From Bacteroidota bacterium (GTDB taxonomy: Bacteria > Bacteroidota > Bacteroidia > Sphingobacteriales > Sphingobacteriaceae), in the NCBI GenBank assembly GCA_023427985.1, contig JAEYZM010000012.1, positions 1 to 64,000 of the forward strand: a DNA stretch of 64,000 nt. Reading direction: 5' to 3'. Positions 53,578 through 62,302 of the stretch are shown here, one piece after another (positions within the stretch are counted from its first letter, which is position 1; every line of letters begins with the position of its first letter). The translations under genes and the position numbers were made by a program. A model generated the notes under the pieces. It worked only from the letters and a program-made list of their open reading frames with translations. It had not been told where the DNA came from and ran no database searches.

Positions 53578-54339
53578 TTACTTTCCCTTGAACTTATTTA
53601 TCGCATTCACTGTAAAATCAGACAAAACCAATTTACCACTCATCTCCGCTCTTTCAATCAGTAGTTGGTCCCAATGCTCAGTGCCTGTCCATGCTGCTTT
53701 CTTTAAAAGCATCATAGCTTCTGGATTAGATGCAGCTAATTTTTCGGCCAATTGATTTACAGCTTGATCCAAATCGAAAATACTTGAAAAAATTTCTGCG
53801 TATAATCCTTTTTGCATCGCCCATTGTGCCGAAGCCCATTCGGTGGCATTGATAGCCAATTGATTGAAGGCCGACGAGCCAACTTTTCTTTCTACCGCTG
53901 GACCAACCACAAATGGACCAATACCAACAGCAAGCTCACTCAATTTCACCGAAGCCGTATCAACTGCTAATGTATAGTCGGCAGCCGATGCTAAACCAAC
54001 TCCTCCACCCACTGCTTTGCCTTGCACTCTAGCAATGACAAATTTGGGAGCTTTTCTTATCGCATTGATTACCCCTGCAAATCCTGAGAAAAACATCTTT
54101 CCCGTTTCTAAATCTTTGATAGAAATCAATTCATCGAAACTTGCGCCTGCGCAAAAAGCTTTTTCACCAGCACTTTCTAAAATTATTACTTTAGCATTTT
54201 CATCATTTCCTGCAAGTTCAATCTCCTTAGCCAAGGTTCTTAAAATCTCACCAGGCAATGAATTGCTTTGAGGATGAAAAAATTGCACTCTGGCTATGCC
54301 ATTTTCGGTACTTCTCTTAACAAATGCTTCTACTGACAT
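53578..54339 (-). CDS. Enoyl-CoA hydratase/isomerase family protein
   Basis: A 253-residue crotonase-fold protein. FCAGASFDEL is the first oxyanion-hole block, GKAVGGGVGLASAADYTLA the second. The segment VGIGPFVVGPAVERKVGSSA corresponds to the catalytic-loop region, where Glu at the second catalytic position is not obvious, so hydratase versus isomerase activity is uncertain. It may take part in phenylacetate or branched-chain acyl-CoA breakdown; paaZ lies 3.4 kb away on the same strand but is separated by plus-strand genes. Confidence 0.8.
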   Translation of the reverse strand: MSVEAFVKRSTENGIARVQFFHPQSNSLPGEILRTLAKEIELAGNDENAKVIILESAGEKAFCAGASFDELISIKDLETGKMFFSGFAGVINAIRKAPKFVIARVQGKAVGGGVGLASAADYTLAVDTASVKLSELAVGIGPFVVGPAVERKVGSSAFNQLAINATEWASAQWAMQKGLYAEIFSSIFDLDQAVNQLAEKLAASNPEAMMLLKKAAWTGTEHWDQLLIERAEMSGKLVLSDFTVNAINKFKGK

Positions 54340-54384
54340 TCTATTTTTATATTTTGCGGTAAAGATAATAATTATCCTTGCTCT

Positions 54385-54398
54385 GTAACATTTGTTAC
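54385..54398. promoter_or_regulatory. Palindromic operator candidate GTAACA-TT-TGTTAC
   Basis: A perfect 6-base inverted repeat with a 2-base centre in the divergent region between the enoyl-CoA hydratase and the thioredoxin locus. Half-sites like GTAAC/GTTAC occur in sites of Crp/Fnr-type regulators; the regulator here is unknown. Confidence 0.4.
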
Positions 54399-54420
54399 GA
54401 TTTTAAGTTAAATAGTTATG

Positions 54421-54428
54421 TAATTTTG
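54421..54428 (+). promoter_or_regulatory. Minus-7 box for the small-protein/thioredoxin locus
   Basis: TAATTTTG fits TAnnTTTG, 15 bases before the ATG at 54444. The TTTG at 54391 lies inside the palindrome and is further upstream than the ideal minus-33 spacing. Confidence 0.4.
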
Positions 54429-54443
54429 AATATTATTTAAACC

Positions 54444-54626
54444 ATGAACACATTGAATACTAGCAGAATATTAAAATTTGCTGTCAGCATTTTAGCGTTT
54501 TTAATCGCCTATTTCGAACATTCTCTATACTTCGTATTGGTTGGCGTTTATTTTGCAGTTTTAGGAATATTCAATTTTGGCTGTAATGGAAGTAGAAGTT
54601 GTGGGTATATGGAAAAAGGAAAATAG
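54444..54626 (+). CDS. Small membrane protein with Cys motif
   Basis: A 60-residue protein with two hydrophobic helices (ILKFAVSILAFLIAYF and YFVLVGVYFAVLGIFNF) and a CNGSRSCG motif after the second. I cannot name the family. Its last codons MEKGK and TAG are part of the GGAAAATAGAAAATAG repeat. It is upstream of a DUF6132 gene and a thioredoxin on the same strand, suggesting a redox- or sulfur-linked role. Confidence 0.65.
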   Translation: MNTLNTSRILKFAVSILAFLIAYFEHSLYFVLVGVYFAVLGIFNFGCNGSRSCGYMEKGK

Positions 54627-54677
54627 AAAATAGAAAAAGGGAAACTAGTAACAAAAGTTAGAAATAGAAATTAAGAT

Positions 54678-54893
54678 ATGCAATATATAATCAAACATAA
54701 ACTTACCATCATAGGTATACTTTTAGGGGCTGTAGCTGGTTATTTGTATTGGCAATTTGTAGGATGCAACTCGGGGACTTGCGCCATAACATCAAAACCC
54801 TTGAATAGTACATTATATGGCGCTTTGATGGGCGGCTTGTTCGGAAATATTTTTGTTAATGAAAAAAGTAATAAAAGTAATAAACTTAATTAA
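54678..54893 (+). CDS. DUF6132-family small membrane protein
   Basis: A 71-residue protein: an N-terminal helix KLTIIGILLGAVAGYLYWQF, then VGCNSGTCAITSKP and a second helix (LYGALMGGLFGNIFV). This GCxSGTCxITS block is diagnostic of DUF6132, often found near rhodanese or thioredoxin genes. The two cysteines (C-x4-C) may receive or relay thiols. Function unknown. Confidence 0.85.
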   Translation: MQYIIKHKLTIIGILLGAVAGYLYWQFVGCNSGTCAITSKPLNSTLYGALMGGLFGNIFVNEKSNKSNKLN

Positions 54894-54916
54894 ACGCAAT
54901 CTCAGTATTCAAAAAG

Positions 54917-55210
54917 ATGACATTTCAAGAAATCATAAATTCAGACCAACCAGTGTTGGTCGATTTTTTCGCAGAGTGGTGCGGCCCCTGTAAAATGATG
55001 GCACCTATTTTAGAACAAGTAAAACACTCTATGGGCGATAAAGCAAAAATCATTAAAGTGGATGTTGATAAAAATCCAGAGGCCGCTCAGGTATTTCAAA
55101 TACAAGGTGTGCCTACATTAATGGTATTTAAACAAGGTAAAATTGTATGGCGACAAAGTGGTGTAGTACCTGCAAATCAACTCACACAGGTACTAGAGCA
55201 AAATGCATAG
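54917..55210 (+). CDS. trxA: Thioredoxin
   Basis: A 97-residue cytoplasmic thioredoxin: active site WCGPC (Cys22 and Cys25), cis-proline in GVPTLMVF, no signal peptide. It reduces protein disulfides with thioredoxin reductase. It is slightly shorter than E. coli TrxA. It is the last gene of the three-gene plus-strand unit 54444-55210. Confidence 0.94.
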   Translation: MTFQEIINSDQPVLVDFFAEWCGPCKMMAPILEQVKHSMGDKAKIIKVDVDKNPEAAQVFQIQGVPTLMVFKQGKIVWRQSGVVPANQLTQVLEQNA

Positions 55211-55217
55211 CATAGAA

Positions 55218-55258
55218 TCCCCCATCACCAGATACTAGATACTAGCTACTAGATACTC
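55218..55258. repeat. AGATACTAG-type tandem repeat
   Basis: About four copies of the word AGATACT/AGCTACT in the gap between convergent trxA and the TonB receptor. Confidence 0.7.
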
Positions 55259-55272
55259 CAATACTACCTTCC

Positions 55273-57639
55273 TCAAAACGTCAACCTAAACGTAGGCACT
55301 GGAAAAAATCCTTGCTGATATTCCGTTGCTATACTGTTCGTTTTTGGATTATAGCTTTGCTGAAATATATTTTTATTATTCGTTACGTTTTGTAAGTCGA
55401 CAGAAAATTCCATACTGCTTTTCTTGTACTCTTTTCTGTATGCAATTTTAATATCGGTTCTGAAATAATCATCTTGTTTTTCTGAGAATGCTCTGTCGCG
55501 AATAAATACTGCTCTTTTCTGAACACTTGATGCTTGCAAATCAATTGGAGTTAAATATTTACCACCAGTTGACGTGAGCTTAATATTGAATGCCAAAACA
55601 TTTCCTTTTTTATTCAATGCAAATTCTTTACCTGCTAAAAAATTAAATACATAGTTAGTATTGAATGCTGTATTGCGTTCTACTCCATCAGAACCTTTAT
55701 ATTTAGAATCAAATAAAGATGCAGTCGTTAAGAAATAAAATCCTTTATTAAAGAAACGTTCTATGGTTAATTCTACTCCATAGTTTTCACCAGTTCCATT
55801 ATTTACTAAACTATCAACATCAACTGGCGCAAAATCGGCACCTGTATTCAATGCAGAAAAAGAAGAACTTCTTTGCTCGATTGGAGCATTGTATATATTT
55901 TGATAATATACTTCTGCTTTAATTCTAAGAAACTCAGTTATATTTTGGTCGTAACTCAATACATAATGATGACTCTTTGTAAATTCTAAATCTTCATTAC
56001 TATAAATGTATCCATTAGGTGTCTGAGTTTGCACAAAGTAAGTATAAACATTTTGAGCTTGACTGTGCATTCCATAGCCGATGCTGATGCTCTTCGTACC
56101 ATCGATCAGATATTTTAAACCAGCTCTTGGTTCTATACTCACTGCATTATTCAAGCTAATGCTTTGCGCATGTAAGCCGGTATTCAATGTTAACTTTTCT
56201 GTAAACCGATGCTTCCACTGTGCATAAATTTGTGATAATAGGTATTGATCTTTGGTGTCTATGACGACTTTTTCGATGGTCGATTCGTTATAGAAATTGG
56301 TGTTCTTTAAATTGAATGTATTTACATCATTCATCAAACCAAAAACAAAACTATTTTTAGAATTCAATTTATGAGAGATGGATAAATGGCTTAAATAATT
56401 GGTGGTTTTAAATAATGCATCACCACTTTTAAATTCTTCACGTGTGATATAACTAATGCTATCGCCTAAAAATCGTTGGTACGTAGTACTTATACCAGCT
56501 GTAAAATTAATATTTGTCTTATTCGACAATTGATAATTGTATTTAAATCCATTGAAACTAGAAGCAAACTTCACACGTGTATTGGTTAGATCAGAACCAT
56601 ACAAATCAACTTGAGTGGTGTCTACTTCATTGCCTAAAAAATCAACATTACTATTTCCTGCAAAACCGAAAACACTTAAACTCGATTTTTTATTCAAGAC
56701 TAAATTTACTTTATAATTTACATCTTGATAAATAGGTGTTGCAGAACCTGTCCCAAAATTAATTCCCAATTGTTGGAACACCCCTAAAGTGGAATAGCGA
56801 TAATTAATTAAGTACGACGACTTAGAGCCTTTTGAAAATGGACCTTCTGCACCAAATTCAAAACCATTGAATCCTACTTGAGCAATGTATTCAGCCTTAT
56901 TCGTATTACCATTTCTTAATCGTAAGTCGAATACTCCAGCCAATGCATTCCCATATTGTGCAGGAAATGCCGATGTCATAAAATCCGATTTATCGAGATT
57001 ATTATTATTCAAAATACTTACAGGTCCACCTGTACTGTTGATCGAACCAAAATGATTGGGATTAGGAATGTTCAAACCTTCCATTTGCCATAACATGCCG
57101 TTGGGAGAATTCCCGCGTACTACGATGTCATTACGAGAATCGTTCGCCCCAATAACACCCGCGAAATTGGCTGCCATACGAGATGGATCTCCCAATGCAC
57201 CGGCATATTTTTTGGTGTCTTCTATGTTAAATGAACGGGCGCTAACACTGGTCATTTCATTATTGGTACTTTGTTTGTCTTTCGACTTTTCATATTTCAC
57301 TTCTGCCTCGGCAAGATTATTTACCTTCTCTAAAAGTTGAACATTGATCTCCAATTCTTTTCCTGCTGTAAGTAAAACATTGTTGACGATTTGCGGCTCA
57401 TATCCAAGTAAGGAAATCTTAATAGACCTTCTTCCTATGGGCACGTTCATTAATTTGAATATGCCATCTTCATTTGATATAGCTGCATAATTGCCAATGT
57501 CTGTAATTTGAATGGTAGCTCCAGCTAGTGGACTTTTAGATGCTTCGTCTACTATTCTTCCTCGTATATTTTGTGTGTTTTGAGCAAATACTTCTAAACT
57601 TAGAAAGATGCTCATTAAAATGATAGATAAATTTTTCAT
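55273..57639 (-). CDS. TonB-dependent receptor with carboxypeptidase-like domain
   Basis: A 788-residue outer-membrane receptor. Signal peptide MKNLSIILMSIFLSLEVFAQ starts at ATG 57639 (the longer frame lacks one). Residues about 25-110 form a CarboxypepD-reg-like domain (GRIVDEASKSPLAGATIQIT), followed by the plug (GDPSRMAANFAGV...NGMLWQMEGLNIPNP) and a 22-strand barrel ending VPTFRLTF. No SusD partner is adjacent, so it is a stand-alone receptor; the ligand is unknown. It lies downstream of paaZ by 65 bases and may import a related substrate. Confidence 0.9.
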   Translation of the reverse strand: MKNLSIILMSIFLSLEVFAQNTQNIRGRIVDEASKSPLAGATIQITDIGNYAAISNEDGIFKLMNVPIGRRSIKISLLGYEPQIVNNVLLTAGKELEINVQLLEKVNNLAEAEVKYEKSKDKQSTNNEMTSVSARSFNIEDTKKYAGALGDPSRMAANFAGVIGANDSRNDIVVRGNSPNGMLWQMEGLNIPNPNHFGSINSTGGPVSILNNNNLDKSDFMTSAFPAQYGNALAGVFDLRLRNGNTNKAEYIAQVGFNGFEFGAEGPFSKGSKSSYLINYRYSTLGVFQQLGINFGTGSATPIYQDVNYKVNLVLNKKSSLSVFGFAGNSNVDFLGNEVDTTQVDLYGSDLTNTRVKFASSFNGFKYNYQLSNKTNINFTAGISTTYQRFLGDSISYITREEFKSGDALFKTTNYLSHLSISHKLNSKNSFVFGLMNDVNTFNLKNTNFYNESTIEKVVIDTKDQYLLSQIYAQWKHRFTEKLTLNTGLHAQSISLNNAVSIEPRAGLKYLIDGTKSISIGYGMHSQAQNVYTYFVQTQTPNGYIYSNEDLEFTKSHHYVLSYDQNITEFLRIKAEVYYQNIYNAPIEQRSSSFSALNTGADFAPVDVDSLVNNGTGENYGVELTIERFFNKGFYFLTTASLFDSKYKGSDGVERNTAFNTNYVFNFLAGKEFALNKKGNVLAFNIKLTSTGGKYLTPIDLQASSVQKRAVFIRDRAFSEKQDDYFRTDIKIAYRKEYKKSSMEFSVDLQNVTNNKNIFQQSYNPKTNSIATEYQQGFFPVPTFRLTF

Positions 57640-57704
57640 GTGGGTGTTTTTTTTACTCCACAAAAATGATGGGTACACTAAGCTTTTATTTGATCGTACA
57701 TAAA

Positions 57705-59753
57705 TTATTCTTGGTTCAACTTTTTTACCATGGTTAAGATAGTAGCAATTGCTACAGTTTCGCCTGTTTCATCGTACACATCGACCAAAAATTTAACAAT
57801 GCCTTTTGCAATATCGTCATCGCTACGTTTTTCTTGATCCACTTTTTCTTTCACAGTTAATTTTACGCCGATGGTCATTCCCGGATAAACTGGTTTTGTA
57901 AATCGGCATTCTTCTAAACCATAATTCAATAATACTGGACCTTTCTTCGCATCAACAAATAAACCTGCTGCTGCCGATAATACAAAGTATCCATGTGCTA
58001 CTCTACCTGTGAAGATCGTTCCATCCAATGAAGTAGCATCGGTATGCGCATAAAAATGATCCCAACTCACGTTAGAAAAATTCACAATATCGGCTTCCGT
58101 TACTGTTCGTTTTGCAGTAAAAACTGTTTCACCAATTTCAATTTCTTCGAAATGTTTTCTGAAAACGTGTACATCCTTCTCTGTTTGCTTTCCACCAACT
58201 TGATATTGATTGGTAATAGAGGTCAATGTTGTTGGCGAACCTTGTATCGCCGTGCGTTGCATATAATGCAATACGCCTCTCTTACCTCCCATCTCTTCGC
58301 CACCTCCTGCTCTACCTGGACCGCCGTGTGTTAGCAATGGCATTGGTGAACCGTGACCTGTACTTTCTTTCGCACAATCGGCATTCAAGACTAAAATTCT
58401 ACCATGATGCGATGCTGCTCCGAGCACAAATTCTTTTGCCACCTTATCATCGGCAGTAACAATAGAACATACCAATGAGCCCTTCCCAAGCTTTACTAAT
58501 TCTACTGCTTCTTCAATAGTATTGTACGGTAAAATTGTACTCACCGGGCCGAAGGCTTCAATGTTATGACAATCTTGATTCTTAAATGGATCTTTGTTTA
58601 AAAATAAAATCGGAGAAATGAAGGCTCCTTTGTTCGCATCTGCTCCGGTAACTTCCACTTTATCTGTTGAGCCGAACACAATCTCTTGTGTCTTGGCTAA
58701 TAATTTCACATTCTCTATCACATCGTTCAACTGCTCTTTCCCAGCCAATGCACCCATGCGAACACCTTCTACATTTGGATCCCCAATCATCGTTTTCGCT
58801 AAACGTTTTCCTACTTCAATTTGTACGTCTTCTACTAAGTTCGATGGTACGATGATTCTGCGAACTGCTGTACATTTCTGTCCTGCTTTAATCGTAATTT
58901 CTTTCGTCACTTCTTTTACAAACAACTCAAACTCCGCTGTACCCGGCACAGCATCGGGCCCCAATACACTAGCGTTCAGAGAATCTGCTTCTAAATTAAA
59001 TGGTACCGATTCGTTGATCACTTTCGCATGCGCTTTCAATTTCATACCGGTAGATGCAGAACCTGTAAAGGTCACCACATCTTGATTCGTGATATGATCC
59101 AAAATCCCGTTGGCCGATCCGCAAATTAATTGCAAGGCCCCTTCTGGTAAGATTTTCGATGCAATGATTTCTTTCACTACTACCTCTGTCAAAAACGAAG
59201 TCACTGTTGCAGGCTTAACAATTGCAGGCACTCCCGCTAAAAAATTCACCGCTACTTTTTCTAACATTCCCCATACCGGGAAGTTGTAAGCATTGATGTG
59301 TATTGCCACTCCTTCTTTCGGTACGCATATATGATGACCAATAAATGTTCCATTCTTCGAAAGCTTCGCCGCCTCACCATCAACATAAAATGGTTCATTC
59401 GGAAATTGTCTGCGCAAACTTGCATATGCAAACAAATTACCTATGCCCCCTTCAATATCTATCCAGCTGTCGACACGAGTTGCACCCGTTGCCCAACTCA
59501 CTTTGTAAAACTCTTCTTTTTTAGAAGTTAAATGCAAAGCCAATGCTTTCAACATTCTTCCTCTTTCTTGAAAAGTCATTTTGCGTAAAGCAGGTCCTCC
59601 TACTTTACGAGCATAATCCATCATGATTCCGAAATCTAATCCTGAACTATCGGCCTCATAAATTGCTTCACCTGTAATTGAATTGTATAATGTTATTGCC
59701 TTGCCCGATCCTTCTACCCATTTTCCGGCTGCGTAGTTTTGTAATTTCTGCAT
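57705..59753 (-). CDS. paaZ: PaaZ: oxepin-CoA hydrolase and aldehyde dehydrogenase
   Basis: A 682-residue bifunctional enzyme of phenylacetate breakdown, opening the oxepin ring and oxidising the aldehyde. N-terminal aldehyde dehydrogenase domain (to about 515): VIVEP-like TFTGSASTG loop, catalytic Cys in AGQKCTAVRRI. The C-terminal MaoC hydratase-type domain has SWDHFYAHTD and TGRVAHGYFVLS. The length equals full-length PaaZ. It follows a secreted YCII protein and paaY in the same direction. Confidence 0.95.
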   Translation of the reverse strand: MQKLQNYAAGKWVEGSGKAITLYNSITGEAIYEADSSGLDFGIMMDYARKVGGPALRKMTFQERGRMLKALALHLTSKKEEFYKVSWATGATRVDSWIDIEGGIGNLFAYASLRRQFPNEPFYVDGEAAKLSKNGTFIGHHICVPKEGVAIHINAYNFPVWGMLEKVAVNFLAGVPAIVKPATVTSFLTEVVVKEIIASKILPEGALQLICGSANGILDHITNQDVVTFTGSASTGMKLKAHAKVINESVPFNLEADSLNASVLGPDAVPGTAEFELFVKEVTKEITIKAGQKCTAVRRIIVPSNLVEDVQIEVGKRLAKTMIGDPNVEGVRMGALAGKEQLNDVIENVKLLAKTQEIVFGSTDKVEVTGADANKGAFISPILFLNKDPFKNQDCHNIEAFGPVSTILPYNTIEEAVELVKLGKGSLVCSIVTADDKVAKEFVLGAASHHGRILVLNADCAKESTGHGSPMPLLTHGGPGRAGGGEEMGGKRGVLHYMQRTAIQGSPTTLTSITNQYQVGGKQTEKDVHVFRKHFEEIEIGETVFTAKRTVTEADIVNFSNVSWDHFYAHTDATSLDGTIFTGRVAHGYFVLSAAAGLFVDAKKGPVLLNYGLEECRFTKPVYPGMTIGVKLTVKEKVDQEKRSDDDIAKGIVKFLVDVYDETGETVAIATILTMVKKLNQE

Positions 59754-59810
59754 TTTTAAATTTTTGAAAATATTTTTATGTCGATGTATTGCTTGATAAT
59801 TATTTCTGCT

Positions 59811-60239
59811 TTATGGTAATGTTACCGTACCACTCTTCGTATACCAACGATGATACTCGGCAATGAGTCGGCCCGACTTAATGGCAGGATCTTGTTCTAC
59901 CATATCTTTTATTTGACTTTCTTCATCGGCTAACATTACAAGAATCCCTTTAATATCTTCATCGTCCATAAATGGACCAGCCATCAATAAAATTCCTTCT
60001 TGGTGCATTTTCGTTAGATGGGCCATATGACCTTCTTGGATTTTCGCAGCTTCCTCTTTAGGATGAGTTCTGTTCGGTCCTTTTTTAAGAAAAACCATAA
60101 CATAGGTTTTCATCTCCCCCTCATCGATCTTAGCTTTTTCCTTTACTGGAGTTTTAGCCGCTTGCATTTTACTTTGTGCTAATGAAAAATTAGCAATCAT
60201 AACAAAGCTCAAAAAGATTAAAAATTTTATTGCTTTCAT
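59811..60239 (-). CDS. Secreted YCII-related protein
   Basis: A 142-residue protein with signal peptide MKAIKFLIFLSFVMIANFSL and a YCII-like ferredoxin-fold domain: THPKEEAAKIQEGHMAHL, GILLMAGPF, DEDIKGILVMLAD and FAEYHRWY-type ending. The family includes small muconolactone-isomerase-like enzymes. YCII proteins are usually cytoplasmic; an exported one inside a paa cluster is unusual. The start is 2 bases after the paaY stop. Confidence 0.85.
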   Translation of the reverse strand: MKAIKFLIFLSFVMIANFSLAQSKMQAAKTPVKEKAKIDEGEMKTYVMVFLKKGPNRTHPKEEAAKIQEGHMAHLTKMHQEGILLMAGPFMDDEDIKGILVMLADEESQIKDMVEQDPAIKSGRLIAEYHRWYTKSGTVTLP

Positions 60240-60241
60240 AA

Positions 60242-60832
60242 TTATTTATTTTTCTTCCAAGTTACATAAATATCTTGTTGCTTGGGTCTGTTTTCTTCAA
60301 TTTCTCTAAGAGGTTCGCATTCCTTTAAACTTGCAAAACAGTCGGCTGGCAATTGCTGATAAAGTGCTGTCCCTTTAGTCTTCCAAGCAATCATTTCATC
60401 ACTCACATCTTTAATAATTTTCGCTGGATTTCCCACTACAACTTTTCTCGAGGGAATAATCATTTCGGCAGGAATAAATGTCAATGCCCCCACAATACAT
60501 TCATCACCCAGCACTACATCGTCCATCAACACAGCATTCATTCCCACTAAACAATTTCTGCCAATAGTAGCTCCATGAATGATGGCTCCGTGACCAATAT
60601 GTGCGCTCTCCTTCAGTAAAACAGTAGTGCCAGGAAACATGTGGATGGTACAATTTTCCTGCACATTACATCCATTCTCTATAATGATTTGACCCCAGTC
60701 GCCGCGTATCGCCGCACCCGGACCTATGTAAACATTTTTGCCGATGATGACATTGCCCGTCACCGCTGCTTGCGGATGCACAAAGGCCGATTCGTGTATG
60801 ACTGGTTTGTAACCTTGGAATTCGTAAATCAT
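60242..60832 (-). CDS. paaY: PaaY-type gamma-carbonic-anhydrase-fold thioesterase
   Basis: A 196-residue left-handed beta-helix protein. Hexapeptide repeats run from about 20 to 130 (VIIGKNVYIGPGAAIRGDWG), and HIGHGAIIHGATIG carries the metal-site histidines. It matches PaaY, a thioesterase that clears dead-end CoA esters in phenylacetate catabolism. The C-terminal tail differs from plain gamma-CA proteins and supports PaaY. Confidence 0.88.
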   Translation of the reverse strand: MIYEFQGYKPVIHESAFVHPQAAVTGNVIIGKNVYIGPGAAIRGDWGQIIIENGCNVQENCTIHMFPGTTVLLKESAHIGHGAIIHGATIGRNCLVGMNAVLMDDVVLGDECIVGALTFIPAEMIIPSRKVVVGNPAKIIKDVSDEMIAWKTKGTALYQQLPADCFASLKECEPLREIEENRPKQQDIYVTWKKNK

Positions 60833-60844
60833 GGTTTTTGCTAG

Positions 60845-61034
60845 TTTGCTATCCCGATAGCTATCGGGATGCTAATTTGCTTTTATAGTTTACAGAGGAT
60901 AGTGGATAGTATTAATTTTTAATGGATAATGTGTTGCTTTCTATTGAGTTTATCAGATATTAATTTGCATTACGTCAATTCAATAGCACCAACCCGTTCT
61001 TAACTCTTAATTTTTAATTCTTAATTCTTAACTC
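60845..61034. repeat. Repeat block between paaY and thiolase
   Basis: The palindrome ATCCCGATAGCTATCGGGAT (60851-60870) is followed by GATAGTGGATAGT words and then TTAACTCTTAATT words (about 60996-61040). The last tract continues past the thiolase stop at 61035 and encodes its last Ile-Lys-Asn codons. Confidence 0.8.
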
Positions 61035-62237
61035 TTAATTCTTAATTACAACAGCGTATCCTTGCCCTACCCCAATACACATCGTCACTAAAGCATATTT
61101 TTTATTTTGTTCATTTAGTTCGATGGCTGCGCTTAATAAAATTCTTGCGCCTGTCATTCCCAATGGATGACCCAATGCAATGGCACCACCGTTTGGATTA
61201 AGCCTTGGATCATCATCGGCAATTCCCCACGATCGAGTACATGCTAAACTTTGACCAGCGAAAGCTTCGTTGATTTCAATCACATCCATATCGCTCAAAC
61301 TCAATCCTGCTTTTTCCAAAGCAATTCTACTTGCTTCAACTGGACCAATTCCCATGATGCGTGGTTCCACACCTGCGACTCCCATCGACACAATACTTGC
61401 CAATGGTTTTAAATTATATTTCTTCAAGGCTTCTTCCGACGCAAACAACAATGCCGCCGCACCATCGTTTAATCCCGATGCATTGCCAGCTGTAACAGTT
61501 CCATCTTTTCTGAACGATGGTTTTAATTTCGACAATACTTCCATATTGGTGTCGGGCTTCACAAATTCATCGTTCGAAAAAACAATAGGATCTTTTTTCT
61601 TTTGTGGAATGCTGATAGCAGCGATCTCTTTTGCGAGTCGACCCGATGCCATTGCCTTTGCAGCTTTCTGATGCGAACGCACTGAAAAAGCATCTTGATC
61701 TTCGCGAGAGATTTTATGAATATCCACTAAATTTTCTGCTGTCTCACCCATCGCATCCACGCCATACATTTCTTTCATTTTAGGATTAATAAATCTCCAT
61801 CCAAAACTTGTATCGTGCAATTCAACATCTTTACCAAAAGGAGTACTCGCCTTTGACATCACCCAAGGACCGCGCGTCATGTGTTCTATACCACCCGCTA
61901 TAATCATATTCGCATCGCCCACCATAATATTTCTTGCCGCATCCATACTCGCTGAAAGCCCCGATGCACATAATCTATTCACCGTAACACCTGGAACTGT
62001 TAATGGCATACCCGCCAATAAACTTGCCATACGCGCAACATTTCTATTATCTTCACCCGCCTGATTTGCACAACCCATGATTACATCTTGTACATCAGAA
62101 TAATCGACACTTGGAAATTTTTCCATCAAGGATTTAATCACATGAGCAGCCAAATCATCTGCCCTCACAGGCGATAATGCTCCCGTAAACTTTCCGATAG
62201 GTGTTCTTACACCCCCAACTAAATATGCTGTTTTCAT
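61035..62237 (-). CDS. Acetyl-CoA acyltransferase (3-oxoadipyl-CoA thiolase type)
   Basis: A 400-residue thiolase. The nucleophile Cys90 lies in NRLCASGLSASMDA, His357 in ALGHPLGMTGAR and the acid/base Cys387 in MCIGVGQG; all three are present. The position between paaY and paaI indicates the last step of phenylacetate degradation, thiolytic cleavage of 3-oxoadipyl-CoA to succinyl-CoA and acetyl-CoA (PaaJ/PcaF). The C-terminal residues IKN are encoded by the AATTAAG repeat. Confidence 0.92.
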   Translation of the reverse strand: MKTAYLVGGVRTPIGKFTGALSPVRADDLAAHVIKSLMEKFPSVDYSDVQDVIMGCANQAGEDNRNVARMASLLAGMPLTVPGVTVNRLCASGLSASMDAARNIMVGDANMIIAGGIEHMTRGPWVMSKASTPFGKDVELHDTSFGWRFINPKMKEMYGVDAMGETAENLVDIHKISREDQDAFSVRSHQKAAKAMASGRLAKEIAAISIPQKKKDPIVFSNDEFVKPDTNMEVLSKLKPSFRKDGTVTAGNASGLNDGAAALLFASEEALKKYNLKPLASIVSMGVAGVEPRIMGIGPVEASRIALEKAGLSLSDMDVIEINEAFAGQSLACTRSWGIADDDPRLNPNGGAIALGHPLGMTGARILLSAAIELNEQNKKYALVTMCIGVGQGYAVVIKN

Positions 62238-62302
62238 TTTTTCTATTTCTCTAATTCGAAATTGATTAAATAATTATTTATAGCTACCCATCCCAAATTC
62301 AG

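Noticed and set aside
58594..59085. 163-codon open frame antisense to paaZ
   Set aside because: No family features; paaZ is well supported on the other strand.
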